A stretch of 64,000 nt of DNA from Nitratireductor luteus (GTDB lineage Bacteria > Pseudomonadota > Alphaproteobacteria > Rhizobiales > Rhizobiaceae), in the NCBI RefSeq assembly GCF_026162365.1, contig NZ_JAOANW010000015.1, forward strand, positions 62,001 to 126,000, written 5' to 3'. Under the pieces are notes generated by a model. The model had not been told where the DNA came from and did no database searches. It saw only the letters and a list, made by a program, of their open reading frames with translations. Positions 16,759-25,839 of this stretch are shown piece by piece (positions within the stretch are counted from its first letter, which is position 1; the number at the start of each line of letters is the position of its first letter). The translations under genes were made by a program, and so were the position numbers.

Positions 16759-17586
16759 ATGATTCACGATCAACGATCCGGCTTGGCAGGCTATGTCAGC
16801 GGCCTGCTCTCGGCGGGCCGGACGGTTTTCACCGCCGATGAGGCCGAACAAGCGCTCGACGTCGGTCGCGGCGCGTTGCTGGATGCCGCCGAGCGGCTGC
16901 AGCGCCGCAAGGCACTGGTGAACCCGCGGCAGGGGTTCTACGTCGTCGTCCCGCCGCAATTTGCGTCGTGGGGGGCGCCGCCACCGTCCTGGTATATCGA
17001 TGCGCTCATGCACTATGAGGGTCAAGCCTATTATGTCGGGCTCTTGAAGGCGGCGGAGTTGCACGGTTCGACCCATCAGGCCGTGATGGAATTCCAGGTT
17101 CTGACAGCCAAGCGCCTGCCAAAGATCCGTGCCGGCCGTAATCTGATCGTCTTCTACTTCCGCAAGGATATGGAGGCGGTGGCGACGGGGATCGAGGACC
17201 GCAAGACCGATACCGGCACGATGAAGATATCGTCGCCTGCGCTGACGGCTCTCGACTTGCTGCGCTATCCGCAGGCTTCGGGCGGTCTCGACAATGTGGC
17301 CACGGTGCTCTCCGACCTCGCAGAGAAAATCGATCCCCAGCAACTCGCCGCCCTGTCGGTGACGGTCGAGCGGCCGGTCGTGCAGCGTCTCGGGCACCTG
17401 CTGGATCGCCTCGGACATGAAGCCCTGACGGAGCCGATGCAGCAGGTGCTGCAGGCGCGCGGATCGCCACCATGGGCCGAGCTCGATCGGCAGGAGGCGC
17501 GGGATCCCGATTTCGCACCCGAACCGCAGGAGCGCGATTCCCGCTGGCGTGTCATCGTGCGGCGCGTACCGGAGCTCGACGAATGA
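16759..17586 (+). CDS. abiEi: AbiEi-type antitoxin of a type IV toxin-antitoxin system
   Basis: A 275-residue AbiEi protein. An N-terminal winged helix (about residues 1-75) contains TVFTADEAEQALDVGRGALL and the conserved RQGFYVVVPPQ, followed by the second AbiEi domain with PSWYIDALMHYEGQAYYVGL and LTAKRLPKIRAGRNLIVFYF. Such proteins repress the operon and counteract the partner nucleotidyltransferase, giving phage-abortive infection or plasmid stability. Its stop overlaps the abiEii start (ATGA), and two inverted-repeat operators precede it. Confidence 0.92.
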   Translation: MIHDQRSGLAGYVSGLLSAGRTVFTADEAEQALDVGRGALLDAAERLQRRKALVNPRQGFYVVVPPQFASWGAPPPSWYIDALMHYEGQAYYVGLLKAAELHGSTHQAVMEFQVLTAKRLPKIRAGRNLIVFYFRKDMEAVATGIEDRKTDTGTMKISSPALTALDLLRYPQASGGLDNVATVLSDLAEKIDPQQLAALSVTVERPVVQRLGHLLDRLGHEALTEPMQQVLQARGSPPWAELDRQEARDPDFAPEPQERDSRWRVIVRRVPELDE

Positions 17587-18446
17587 TCCCGGCCCAAAAC
17601 ATCGTTGCCTGGGGCAATGTTGTGCCGTGGGCGGATCAACGGCAGGTCGAGCAGGATCTTATCATCAGTCGTGCCCTGGTCGAAATCTTCTCGGACGACA
17701 TGCTGCGCGACGCGTTGCGGTTTCGCGGCGGCACGGCGCTCAACAAGCTGCATTTTCCAGCGCCGCTGCGCTATTCGGAGGATATTGACCTCGTCCGCAC
17801 CTCCGCCGGCCCGATCGGTCCAATCCTCGACCAGTTGCGTGCCGTTCTGGAGCCATGGCTCGGACAGGCGCGGTTTGACCAGAGTCCAGTCGCACCAAAG
17901 TTTCGCTTCCGGGTCGAGGCCGAGGATGGCAGCGATGTGCCGATCAGGCTGAAGATCGAGATCAACACCCGCGAGATCGAGGCGTTCGATGCGCCGGCGG
18001 CTTTGCCGCTGGAGGTCGCGAATCCTTGGTTCTCCGGCGAGGTTGCCATTCCGACATTCTCCCGCGAGGAGATGCTGGCGACCAAGCTGCGGGCGCTGCT
18101 GCAGCGCGACAAGGGACGCGACCTCTATGACCTGGCACATGGGCTCGAGGTCTTCGAGGGCCTTAACGCCGATCGTGTCATCGAGATGTTCGGGCTGTAT
18201 CTCGACCTTACCGGCCAGGCGATCTCACGCGCCGAGGCGCAAGAGCGCATGTTCGCCAAGCTGGCCAATCCGCATTTCCTTCTGGACATGCGGCCTTTGC
18301 TGCCGGCGGCACAGGTTGAAGCGCTGACCGAGGGGTCGACGGCGGAATCGTTTCGCCGCGTGTTCACGACCTTTGTCGACCGGCTGCCGGGCGAGCCCTG
18401 GGCGAAGATGCCGGCCATGAAGGAAAGGTTCGGGCTTTCTTGGTGA
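17583..18446 (+). CDS. abiEii: AbiEii nucleotidyltransferase toxin
   Basis: A 287-residue nucleotidyltransferase of the AbiEii/DUF1814 family. Motif I is FRGGTALNKL with GG at residues 49-50, and the metal-binding DID is at 67-69 (YSEDIDLV). The later motifs III and IV are in ATKLRALLQRDKGRDLYDLA, with Lys168, Asp180 and Asp183. Members act as toxins that nucleotidylate tRNA in the cytoplasm. All key residues are present, so the system looks functional. The start overlaps the abiEi stop. Confidence 0.93.
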   Translation: MIPAQNIVAWGNVVPWADQRQVEQDLIISRALVEIFSDDMLRDALRFRGGTALNKLHFPAPLRYSEDIDLVRTSAGPIGPILDQLRAVLEPWLGQARFDQSPVAPKFRFRVEAEDGSDVPIRLKIEINTREIEAFDAPAALPLEVANPWFSGEVAIPTFSREEMLATKLRALLQRDKGRDLYDLAHGLEVFEGLNADRVIEMFGLYLDLTGQAISRAEAQERMFAKLANPHFLLDMRPLLPAAQVEALTEGSTAESFRRVFTTFVDRLPGEPWAKMPAMKERFGLSW

Positions 18447-18804
18447 ACTGGGTGGCATGACCATGTCTGTCCCAACACGATGCATTCGGCCGATTACATG
18501 TTATCCCGCTGTTGGCAGTATCTGCTGGCGTGGCCACGGCTACAGGCAGATGCCTGACGGATCGCGGCTCAGATGTTGTCGAAGAGGGATGTGATCTCGC
18601 GATTTGCATCGGGATTCAGGCGGCTGATTAGCTCTCATTTCCCATGTCGTCGCCGAGTACGACGCGGTTGTTACGCGGCGCGCCCTACAGTTGAGTGGGA
18701 GAGAGGATCGCGGTGGTCACTGATGAGGCACGTGTGGACTTGGCGTATTCCGCGCTCGGCCTGCTCTCCTCCTGCGTGCTGCCCGGCCCACGGCAAAGAC
18801 GGCA
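18447..18804. other. Intergenic stretch without a supported gene
   Basis: About 360 bases between the AbiE operon and the opposing ArsR gene. Short frames exist on both strands but none has protein-like composition or a ribosome site. It probably marks the right edge of the defence remnant island. I see no attachment-site repeat. Confidence 0.4.
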
Positions 18805-19104
18805 TCATATCGACGTGCAGAATGCCTTGTGGAGCGCTTCCACGACAGTGAGCACTTCCGGCCGGGCGATCCTGTAATAGACGGTCGTGCCCACGCGGCG
18901 CGACTCCACCAAGCCGTCCGACCTGAGCCGCATCAACTGCTGCGACATCGGAACCTGGTCTATCCCGAGTTCGGTTCGAAGCTGAGCAACCGACTTCTCC
19001 TCACCGCCAAGCGCGCAGAGCACCAAAAGCCGCTGCGGGTGCGACAGGCTTCGCATCAGGTCAGCGGCCTCCTGTGAGGCGGGGATCATTTCTCTTACAT
19101 TCAT
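18805..19104 (-). CDS. ArsR-family regulator, SqrR/BigR persulfide-sensor type
   Basis: A 99-residue winged-helix repressor. It has only two cysteines, Cys30 (LLVLCALGGEE) and Cys96 (KAFCTSI). Their spacing of 66 residues equals that of the two sensing cysteines in SqrR and BigR, which form a disulfide or polysulfide link with reactive sulfur species. The recognition helix is around VPMSQQLMRLRSDGLVESRR. It is divergent from a sulfide:quinone oxidoreductase-like gene, the classical SqrR/BigR target. ATG 19104 is chosen; an upstream extension lacks similarity. Confidence 0.88.
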   Translation of the reverse strand: MNVREMIPASQEAADLMRSLSHPQRLLVLCALGGEEKSVAQLRTELGIDQVPMSQQLMRLRSDGLVESRRVGTTVYYRIARPEVLTVVEALHKAFCTSI

Positions 19105-19120
19105 ATTCTTGAATTTATGA
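19101..19120. promoter_or_regulatory. Candidate ArsR operator at the divergent promoter
   Basis: TCATATTCTTGAATTTATGA has an ATTC-TT-GAAT core flanked by TCAT and ATGA. It overlaps the regulator's own start codon, and a further GAAT follows at 19126. AT-rich ATTC/GAAT dyads are the kind of site bound by BigR-type repressors. The next gene rightward starts at 19301. Confidence 0.4.
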
Positions 19121-19300
19121 AGTTTGAATGTTACATGCAAGTGCGAAGCGGACAGCCGGCGGGCAATGCCAGTTTGGAATTTAACCGAGTAGGGACGATC
19201 TGTCCTTCCGTCATTTCCACTGGGTTTGCGCCGGATCAAAGCGTCGCCGGATACGACAGGCTACCCCGGCCTTTCGGCAATCCCGCCAAGGAGAAATGGC

Positions 19301-20590
19301 ATGTCCCGTATCGTTGTTCTCGGCGCCGGCCTGGGCGGCGTCATCATGGCCTACGAGATGAAGGACAAGATGCGTCCCTCGGACGAACTGACTGTAGTCA
19401 ATCTTGGGTCTACCTACTCCTTCGTTCCCTCCAATCCCTGGGTGGCCGTCGGTTGGCGTGAGCCCGAAGCGGTCACCGTCGACCTCGAGCCCATCTTCAA
19501 ACATCGAGGCATCAACCTGAGGCCGGAAGGCGCCAGGCGGGTGATGGCATCGGAAAATCGCATCGCGCTCAACGACGGCACATTCATTGACTACGACTAT
19601 CTGATCGTCGCCACAGGCCCCGATCTCGCCTTCGATGAGGTGCCGGGGCTGGGGCCGGAAGGCCACACCCAGTCGATCTGTCAGGTCGATCATGCGGCGG
19701 AGGCGAAGCGCGCATTCGATACGCTGCTGAACGAGCCGGGGCCGGTCGTGGTCGGCGCAGTCCAGGGCGCCTCCTGCTTCGGCCCGGCCTACGAGTTCGC
19801 CTTCATCCTCGACACGGCGCTCCGGCAGGCAAGGAAGCGTGACCAGGTGCCAATCACCTTCGTCACGCCGGAGCCCTATATCGGCCATCTCGGCCTCGAC
19901 GGGGTGGGCGACACCAAGGGTCTCATCGAAAGCGCCATGCGCGAGCGCCACATCAAGTGGATCACCAACGCCAAGGTGGCGAAGGTGGCACCTGACCGGA
20001 TGTATGTGGAGGAAGTCGATGAGGCCGGCAAGACCGCAGCCAAGCACGAGCTTCCCTTCGCCTTTTCCATGATGCTGCCCGCCTTCCGGGGCGTGCCGGC
20101 GGTTTACGGCATCGAAGGGCTCGTGAATCCGCGCGGCTTTGTCACCGTCGACAAGCACCAGCGCAACGAGGCGTTTCCCAATATTTTCGCCGTTGGCGTG
20201 TGCGTGGCCGTTCCGGCAGTCGGCAAGACGCCGCTACCAGTCGGCGTACCGAAGACCGGCTTCATGATCGAGTCGATGGTCACGGCCACGGCAGAGAACA
20301 TCGCCGCCCTGCTGACGGGCGAGGAGCCGAGGGCGGTCGCCTCCTGGAACGCGGTCTGCCTCGCTGATTTCGGCGACGAGGGTATCGCCTTCGTGGCGCA
20401 GCCGCAGATTCCGCCGCGCAACGTCAACTGGTCCTCGCAGGGCCGCTGGGTGCACGCGGCCAAGATCGGCTTCGAGAAGTACTTCCTGCATAAAGTTCGG
20501 CAAGGCAAGGCGGAGACCTTCTACGAGAACCTCGCCCTGCACATGCTCGGCATTCGGAAACTCAAGGAAATCGAGATCGCGCCGGGCTAA
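19301..20590 (+). CDS. Sulfide:quinone oxidoreductase-like flavoprotein
   Basis: A 429-residue FAD-dependent pyridine-nucleotide-disulfide-family protein. The FAD motif GAGLGGVIMAYEMKD is at about residues 8-22 and ATGPDLAFDEV is near 107. Cysteines expected in the redox relay are present in QGASCFGPAYEF and in VGVCVAVPAVGKTPLPVGVP. SQRs oxidise sulfide, bind polysulfide and pass electrons to quinone at the membrane. The SqrR/BigR-like regulator and the YgaP-like gene beside it support a sulfide-detoxification role. The start follows AAGGAGAA. Confidence 0.85.
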   Translation: MSRIVVLGAGLGGVIMAYEMKDKMRPSDELTVVNLGSTYSFVPSNPWVAVGWREPEAVTVDLEPIFKHRGINLRPEGARRVMASENRIALNDGTFIDYDYLIVATGPDLAFDEVPGLGPEGHTQSICQVDHAAEAKRAFDTLLNEPGPVVVGAVQGASCFGPAYEFAFILDTALRQARKRDQVPITFVTPEPYIGHLGLDGVGDTKGLIESAMRERHIKWITNAKVAKVAPDRMYVEEVDEAGKTAAKHELPFAFSMMLPAFRGVPAVYGIEGLVNPRGFVTVDKHQRNEAFPNIFAVGVCVAVPAVGKTPLPVGVPKTGFMIESMVTATAENIAALLTGEEPRAVASWNAVCLADFGDEGIAFVAQPQIPPRNVNWSSQGRWVHAAKIGFEKYFLHKVRQGKAETFYENLALHMLGIRKLKEIEIAPG

Positions 20591-20622
20591 TGAACGCACG
20601 GCCAACCCCAAGGAGAATGACA

Positions 20623-20826
20623 ATGACCCTCGACCGCACCGTCATGATGTTTGCCGGCTTCATGGTGCTCGCCTCGCTGGCACTCGGCTTCTACGTCTCG
20701 CCCTATTGGTATCTCCTGACCGCCTTTGTCGGGCTCAACCTGATGCAGGCGTCGCTTACCGGCTTCTGCCCGGCCGCCATGGTCTTCAAGAAGCTCGGCG
20801 TAAAACCGGGCACGGCTTTCAAATAG
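20623..20826 (+). CDS. YgaP-like membrane protein (DUF2892)
   Basis: A 67-residue inner-membrane protein with two hydrophobic helices (about residues 10-27 and 31-50) and the family signature LTGFCPAAMVFKKLGVK near the C-terminus. DUF2892 is the membrane part of YgaP-type rhodanese proteins; the conserved Cys in GFCP is present. It probably works with the SQR in sulfur handling. AAGGAG lies seven bases before ATG 20623, which is preferred over the ATG two codons upstream. Confidence 0.88.
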   Translation: MTLDRTVMMFAGFMVLASLALGFYVSPYWYLLTAFVGLNLMQASLTGFCPAAMVFKKLGVKPGTAFK

Positions 20827-20834
20827 GCGGATCC

Positions 20835-21833
20835 ATGGCGCGCTTTAACCTCCTCGTTGTCCTGCTGCTCGCGGCCGCCACCGCTCATCCCGCCCTGGCC
20901 GGCGAATTCACGGTGAACACGATCGTCACGCCTGAGATGAAAGCCGTTTTCGGCCAGGTGCGAAGCCGCACGGTCGTGCCGGCGCGCGCCCGCACCGGCG
21001 GCACCATCCGCGCCATCCATGTCACCGAGGGTAGTGAGGTGGAAGAGGGGCAGGTGGTCGCCATCGTCGTCGACGACAAGATCGCGCTTGAGTTGGATGC
21101 GGCGGAGGCGAGGATCAAGGAGATCACTTCGCAGCTCGACAACGCTCGAACCGAGCTCGATCGCGCCGAGCAGCTCCTCGCCCGCGGCGTCGTCTCTCAG
21201 GGACGTGTGGACCAGGCCAGGACCCAGTTCGAGGTCGCCAGCAATCAGCTTGCGGCGGCGGAGGCGAGCAAGGCCGTGCTGGAGCAGCGCGCCCGGGAGG
21301 GCGAGGTCATTGCGCCGGCCACCGGCCGTGTCCTCACGGTGCCGGTCACCCCCGGCTCCGTTGTCCTGTCCGGCGAGGAGGTGGCGCGCATTGCCTCCGG
21401 TCAATATTATCTTCGCCTCTCCCTGCCGGAGCGACACGCCGCCGAGATCAGGGAAGGGGCCATTGTGCGTCTCGGCCAGCGCGGCCTTCGCGGTAGTGCT
21501 GCGGCGGAAACGGAGTTCGAAGGCCGCATCGCAAAGGTCTACCCGGAGATTTCGGAAGGCCGCGTGATCGCCGATGTCGAGGTCGCGGGCCTCGGCGACT
21601 ATTTCGTCAATGAGCGCACGCTCGTGTGGATTCCTGTCGGCAGCCGCGATGTTGTCGCCGTGCCGCCCGAGGCGATAACGACGCGGCACGGCATCGACTA
21701 TGTCAGCCTGGCGACAGCCGATGGGCCGACGGACATCGCCGTCATTCTGGGCGAGAGCATCGCCGATGCCGCCGGAGAGCGGATCGAGATCCTGAGCGGC
21801 CTGCGGGCGGGCGACAAGGTGCTCGTCCCATGA
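20835..21833 (+). CDS. RND efflux membrane-fusion (periplasmic adaptor) protein
   Basis: A 332-residue adaptor. The signal peptide MARFNLLVVLLLAAATAHPA ends at ALA-GEF, followed by the lipoyl half-motifs (GGTIRAIHVTEGSEVEEGQV and GEVIAPATGRVLTVPVTPGS) separated by an alpha-helical hairpin (about residues 90-150). It bridges the inner-membrane RND pump to the outer membrane. It begins eight bases after the YgaP-like gene and overlaps the pump gene by four bases, so it is part of the sulfide operon. Confidence 0.9.
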   Translation: MARFNLLVVLLLAAATAHPALAGEFTVNTIVTPEMKAVFGQVRSRTVVPARARTGGTIRAIHVTEGSEVEEGQVVAIVVDDKIALELDAAEARIKEITSQLDNARTELDRAEQLLARGVVSQGRVDQARTQFEVASNQLAAAEASKAVLEQRAREGEVIAPATGRVLTVPVTPGSVVLSGEEVARIASGQYYLRLSLPERHAAEIREGAIVRLGQRGLRGSAAAETEFEGRIAKVYPEISEGRVIADVEVAGLGDYFVNERTLVWIPVGSRDVVAVPPEAITTRHGIDYVSLATADGPTDIAVILGESIADAAGERIEILSGLRAGDKVLVP

Positions 21834-24800
21834 AGCTCGGCATCGCCGGCGGGCTCACCCGCGCCTTCATCGCTTCGCCGCTCACACCGCTCTTTCTGCT
21901 TGCGGCTTTCGCGCTCGGTCTCGTGGCCCTGGTCACGCTCCCGCGCGAGGAGGAGCCACAGATCTCCGTGCCGATGGTCGACATCCACGTCCAGGCCAAC
22001 GGCCTGAAGGCGGAGGATGCGGTCAAGCTCGTGACGGAACCGCTGGAAGCCATCGTCAAGAGCATCGACGGTGTCGAGCATGTCTATTCCCAGACCCAGG
22101 ATGACGGTGCGCTGGTGACGGCGCGCTTCCTGGTCGGCACGAGTGCGGATGCCGCGATCCTGCGCGTCCACGAGAAGGTGCGAGCCAATATGGATCGCAT
22201 TCCCGTCGGCATCCCCGAGCCGTTAATCGTCGGCCGTGGCATAGACGACGTCGCCATCGTCGTCGTCACCCTCACACCGAGCCCTGAGGCTGCCGAGCGC
22301 TGGACGGCCAACGGGCTGACGCGCCTTGCCCGCGAGTTGCAGGTCGAGGTGGCGAAGCTCCCCGATATCGGCCTCACCTATATCGTCGGCGAGCAGCCGG
22401 AGGAAATCCGCATCGAGCCCGATCCCGAAAAGTTGTCGCTCTATGGCGTCACGCTGCAGCAGCTTTCCGCCAAGGTGGAGGGGGCCAATCGCTCGTTCCA
22501 GGCGGCGACCGTGCGTGAAGGAGGCGGGCAGCGCACGTTGCTCGCCGGCCAGACGCTGCAGACGCAAAGCGAGATCGGCAATCTTCTCGTCACGGCCCGC
22601 GATGGCCGGCCCGTCTATGTGCGCGACGTGGCCCAGGTGGTGCTTGCGACCGAGCCGAACGAAAGCCGTGTCACGGAGGTGCGCAAGACGGAGGAGGGGC
22701 TTGAACGCTTGCCCGCCGTCTCCCTCGCAATCGCCAAGCGGCCCGGCACCAATGCCGTCGTCATCGCCGAGACCATCATCCACCGGCTGGAGCAGGTGCG
22801 CGGGCAGATCTTCCCCGAAGATGTCGAGATGACGGTCACGCGCGACTATGGCGAGACGGCCAACGAGAAGGCAAACGAGCTGCTCTTTCATCTGGGGCTG
22901 GCCACGGTCTCCATCGTGCTCCTCGTCGCTTTCGCGATCGGCTGGCGGGAGGCGCTGGTCGTCGCGGTGGTGATCCCCACGACGATCCTGCTCACGCTCT
23001 TTGCCTCGCGCGTCATGGGCTACACGCTCAACCGCGTGAGCCTCTTCGCGCTCATCTTCTCGATCGGCATCCTGGTGGACGACGCCATCGTGGTGATCGA
23101 GAACATCGCGCGCCATTGGGCGATGAAGGACGGCCGCACGCGCGCCCAGGCGGCGATAGAGGCTGTCGCGGAGGTCGGCAACCCTACCATCGTGGCGACG
23201 CTGACGGTGGTCGCAGCCCTCCTGCCCATGCTGTTCGTGTCGGGCATGATGGGGCCCTATATGAGCCCGATCCCGGCGAACGCATCCGCCGCGATGCTGT
23301 TTTCCTTCTTCGTGGCCGTCATGCTGACGCCGTGGCTGATGCTGAAATTTGCGGGGAAGGGCGGTGAAGGCCCTGCCCACGGACATGGCGACGACCATGG
23401 CGGCCGGCTCGGGAAGGCTTATATGGCGATAGCCTGGCCGATCCTAAGATCGCGTCTGCGCGCCTGGATCTTCCTGCTGTTGGTCGGCGTCGCCACGCTC
23501 GCGTCCCTGGTGCTCATCTACACCAAGGACGTGACGGTCAAGCTGCTTCCCTTCGACAACAAGACGGAACTGCAGGTGGTCGTCGACTTGCCCGAAGGCG
23601 CATCGGTGGAGGATACCGATCGTGCCTTGCAGCAGATTGTCAATCGCCTGGCTTCGGTTCCGGAGGTCGTCTCTTTCCAGAGCTATGCGGGCACCTCTGC
23701 CCCGTTCAACTTCAATGGCCTGGTGCGCCACTACTACCTGCGTTCGTCCCCGGAGCTGGGAGATGTGCAGGTCAACCTCCTGCCGAAAGGTGAGCGTGAT
23801 CGCGCCAGCCACGACATTGCACTTGAGCTACGAGAGCGTCTGGCGGGTCTCGGCTTGCCGGACGGGACGGCGATCAAGGTCGTCGAGCCGCCGCCGGGGC
23901 CGCCGGTCATGGGGACCCTGCTCGCCGAGATCTATGGTCCCGACCCGGAGACCAGGCGCGCTGTCGCGGCGAAGGTGCGTGACACCTTCGAGAGCGTTCC
24001 CTTCATCGTCGATGTGGACGATTCCTACGGCGTTCGGCACGAACGGGTGCGGCTCGGCATCGATCAGGACAATCTCGAATACCACAAGGTCGAACAGGCC
24101 GACGTCTTCGACGCGATCCGTGCGCTCTACTCCGGTTCGACCGTCGGCTATTCGCATCGTGGAGGCGGGCGGCAGCCGATCCCGATCCGCATTGCGCTGC
24201 CCAAAAGCGAAAAAGTGATCAATGAAAGGGCGCTGGCTACGCCGGTGCCGGCCAACGCGCTGCCGGGCGGGCGAGGCATCGTCGAACTCGGGGATGTCGT
24301 CACAGTGACGCGGGAGCCGGCATCCTTCCCGATTTTCCGGCACAACGGCCGTGCCGCCGAGATGGTGACGGCAGAGCTTGCCGGGCAATTCGAGGCTCCG
24401 GTCTACGGGATGATGGCGGTGGCCGATGCGATCGAAGAGGCCGATTGGGGCGACGTGCCGAAGCCCGTGATCGCGCTTAATGGCCAGCCCGACGACGAGT
24501 CTTATCCGACCCTGCTGTGGGATGGGGAGTGGGAGGTGACCTGGGTCACGTTCCGCGACATGGGCGCGGCCTTCATGGTCGCCATTCTGGGCATCTACAT
24601 CCTCGTCGTCGCCCAGTTCGGCTCCTTCAAGCTGCCGCTGGTCATCCTGACACCGATCCCGCTCACCTTCATCGGCATCATGCTCGGGCACTGGCTGTTC
24701 GGCGCGCCTTTTTCGGCGACTTCCATGATCGGCTTCATCGCGCTTGCCGGTATCATCGTGCGCAACTCGATCCTGCTTGTGGACTTCATCCGTCATGCGC

Positions 24801-25099
24801 ATACGCCCGAGCGGCCGCTGATCGGTGTGCTTCTGCAGGCTGGTGCCATACGGTTCAAGCCGATCCTGCTCACCGCGATCGCGGCGATGATCGGCGCGGC
24901 GGTCATCCTCGCCGATCCAATCTTCCAGGGCCTGGCGATCTCACTGCTCTTCGGGCTTGCATCTTCGACCGCGCTCACCGTGCTGGTCATCCCGGCGATC
25001 TATGTGGCGCTCAGGGGCGAGCGCGCAGGCGCATTCGAGCCGGATGAGGGTTTGGACAAGCTGGCTCCCCCGAACCGGAACCAGTTGAAGGTCGTCTAG
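21830..25099 (+). CDS. RND-family efflux permease (AcrB/HAE-like)
   Basis: A 1089-residue inner-membrane pump with the RND two-fold repeat. It begins MKLGIAGGLTRAFIASPLTP and has the proton-relay DD in GILVDDAIVVIENIARHWAM (TM4). TM7-12 lie in the C-terminal half, including GFIALAGIIVRNSILLVDFI. A histidine-rich loop (GPAHGHGDDHGG) is in the middle, at about residues 510-521. Its substrate is unknown; location suggests export of a sulfur species or a metal. No outer-membrane factor gene is adjacent. Confidence 0.92.
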   Translation: MKLGIAGGLTRAFIASPLTPLFLLAAFALGLVALVTLPREEEPQISVPMVDIHVQANGLKAEDAVKLVTEPLEAIVKSIDGVEHVYSQTQDDGALVTARFLVGTSADAAILRVHEKVRANMDRIPVGIPEPLIVGRGIDDVAIVVVTLTPSPEAAERWTANGLTRLARELQVEVAKLPDIGLTYIVGEQPEEIRIEPDPEKLSLYGVTLQQLSAKVEGANRSFQAATVREGGGQRTLLAGQTLQTQSEIGNLLVTARDGRPVYVRDVAQVVLATEPNESRVTEVRKTEEGLERLPAVSLAIAKRPGTNAVVIAETIIHRLEQVRGQIFPEDVEMTVTRDYGETANEKANELLFHLGLATVSIVLLVAFAIGWREALVVAVVIPTTILLTLFASRVMGYTLNRVSLFALIFSIGILVDDAIVVIENIARHWAMKDGRTRAQAAIEAVAEVGNPTIVATLTVVAALLPMLFVSGMMGPYMSPIPANASAAMLFSFFVAVMLTPWLMLKFAGKGGEGPAHGHGDDHGGRLGKAYMAIAWPILRSRLRAWIFLLLVGVATLASLVLIYTKDVTVKLLPFDNKTELQVVVDLPEGASVEDTDRALQQIVNRLASVPEVVSFQSYAGTSAPFNFNGLVRHYYLRSSPELGDVQVNLLPKGERDRASHDIALELRERLAGLGLPDGTAIKVVEPPPGPPVMGTLLAEIYGPDPETRRAVAAKVRDTFESVPFIVDVDDSYGVRHERVRLGIDQDNLEYHKVEQADVFDAIRALYSGSTVGYSHRGGGRQPIPIRIALPKSEKVINERALATPVPANALPGGRGIVELGDVVTVTREPASFPIFRHNGRAAEMVTAELAGQFEAPVYGMMAVADAIEEADWGDVPKPVIALNGQPDDESYPTLLWDGEWEVTWVTFRDMGAAFMVAILGIYILVVAQFGSFKLPLVILTPIPLTFIGIMLGHWLFGAPFSATSMIGFIALAGIIVRNSILLVDFIRHAHTPERPLIGVLLQAGAIRFKPILLTAIAAMIGAAVILADPIFQGLAISLLFGLASSTALTVLVIPAIYVALRGERAGAFEPDEGLDKLAPPNRNQLKVV

Positions 25100-25298
25100 C
25101 ATCTTGCGGTCGTTGCTTATGCCGCTTCGGATGCGGTCCGGCTTGTCCTCGTTGATCCTGTTGAGAGCGAGAACGGCCGCGGGCGGAACCGGGAGCTGAT
25201 GTTGCCACCTGTCTCACACGCCATGGAGTGACGGTGGATCGTAAGGCGACCGGAAGCGCCGGCGTGCAGCAGCCCGAGCCAGGCCAGCCAATAAGGTC

Positions 25299-25748
25299 CT
25301 ACTCCTTGGCCTCCCGTCCCGAGACCTTATCGACAGAGATGCGGAAAAAGACGTGGGGTGAATGATCCGACAAGGGTGGCGTCACCGGCTTGAGGCCACC
25401 TGGCTCCCACCAATTGGCATGTTTGCTCAAGAGCGACCAAGCGTATTCGCGTTCACGCTTGCGACCGATGCGGTCCGGCAGTTCCTCGTAGGTGCCGTCG
25501 ACAATAACGCTGCGCCATTCGCGCCCTTGCCCCTGATCCTCGATCAAGACCGAAACCCGCGGGTTGGCCCTCATCCAGTCGATCTTCTTGCCGGGCATGG
25601 AAAACGCATAAAGGTAGTTCTTGGCGTAAGCGTAGTAAACCGGCACGAGATAGGGCTGGCCGTCCCTGGCACAAGCCAGTCGCCCGACCCGGTTCTCGGC
25701 CAACAGGTTCTCGCATTCGGTCTTGTTCAAGGTAAGTATCAACATCAT
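25299..25748 (-). CDS. Pyridoxamine 5'-phosphate oxidase-family (PPOX) flavin-binding protein
   Basis: A 149-residue split-barrel protein: ECENLLAENRVGRLACARDG, then YAYAKNYLYAFSMPGKKIDW and MRANPRVSVLIEDQ, the usual FMN-binding half-barrel. Such proteins bind FMN, F420 or heme; function unknown. ATG 25748 follows GGGAG at six bases; a longer upstream frame is unsupported. A broken paralogue lies at 43430-43743. The 200 bases between it and the RND gene show nothing recognisable. Confidence 0.85.
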   Translation of the reverse strand: MMLILTLNKTECENLLAENRVGRLACARDGQPYLVPVYYAYAKNYLYAFSMPGKKIDWMRANPRVSVLIEDQGQGREWRSVIVDGTYEELPDRIGRKREREYAWSLLSKHANWWEPGGLKPVTPPLSDHSPHVFFRISVDKVSGREAKE

Positions 25749-25839
25749 TCCATCTCCCGTTTCCAATGCAGATGGCGAACGCAGTTGGACAACCAGCATT
25801 GACTCCCGTCAACCGATCGGATCCCCTGCACGCTGGCCC

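Noticed and set aside
22223-24802. Large leftward frames opposite the RND pump gene
   Set aside because: Their composition (Arg/His/Asp-rich, low complexity) and exact opposition to a conserved gene show that they are shadows.
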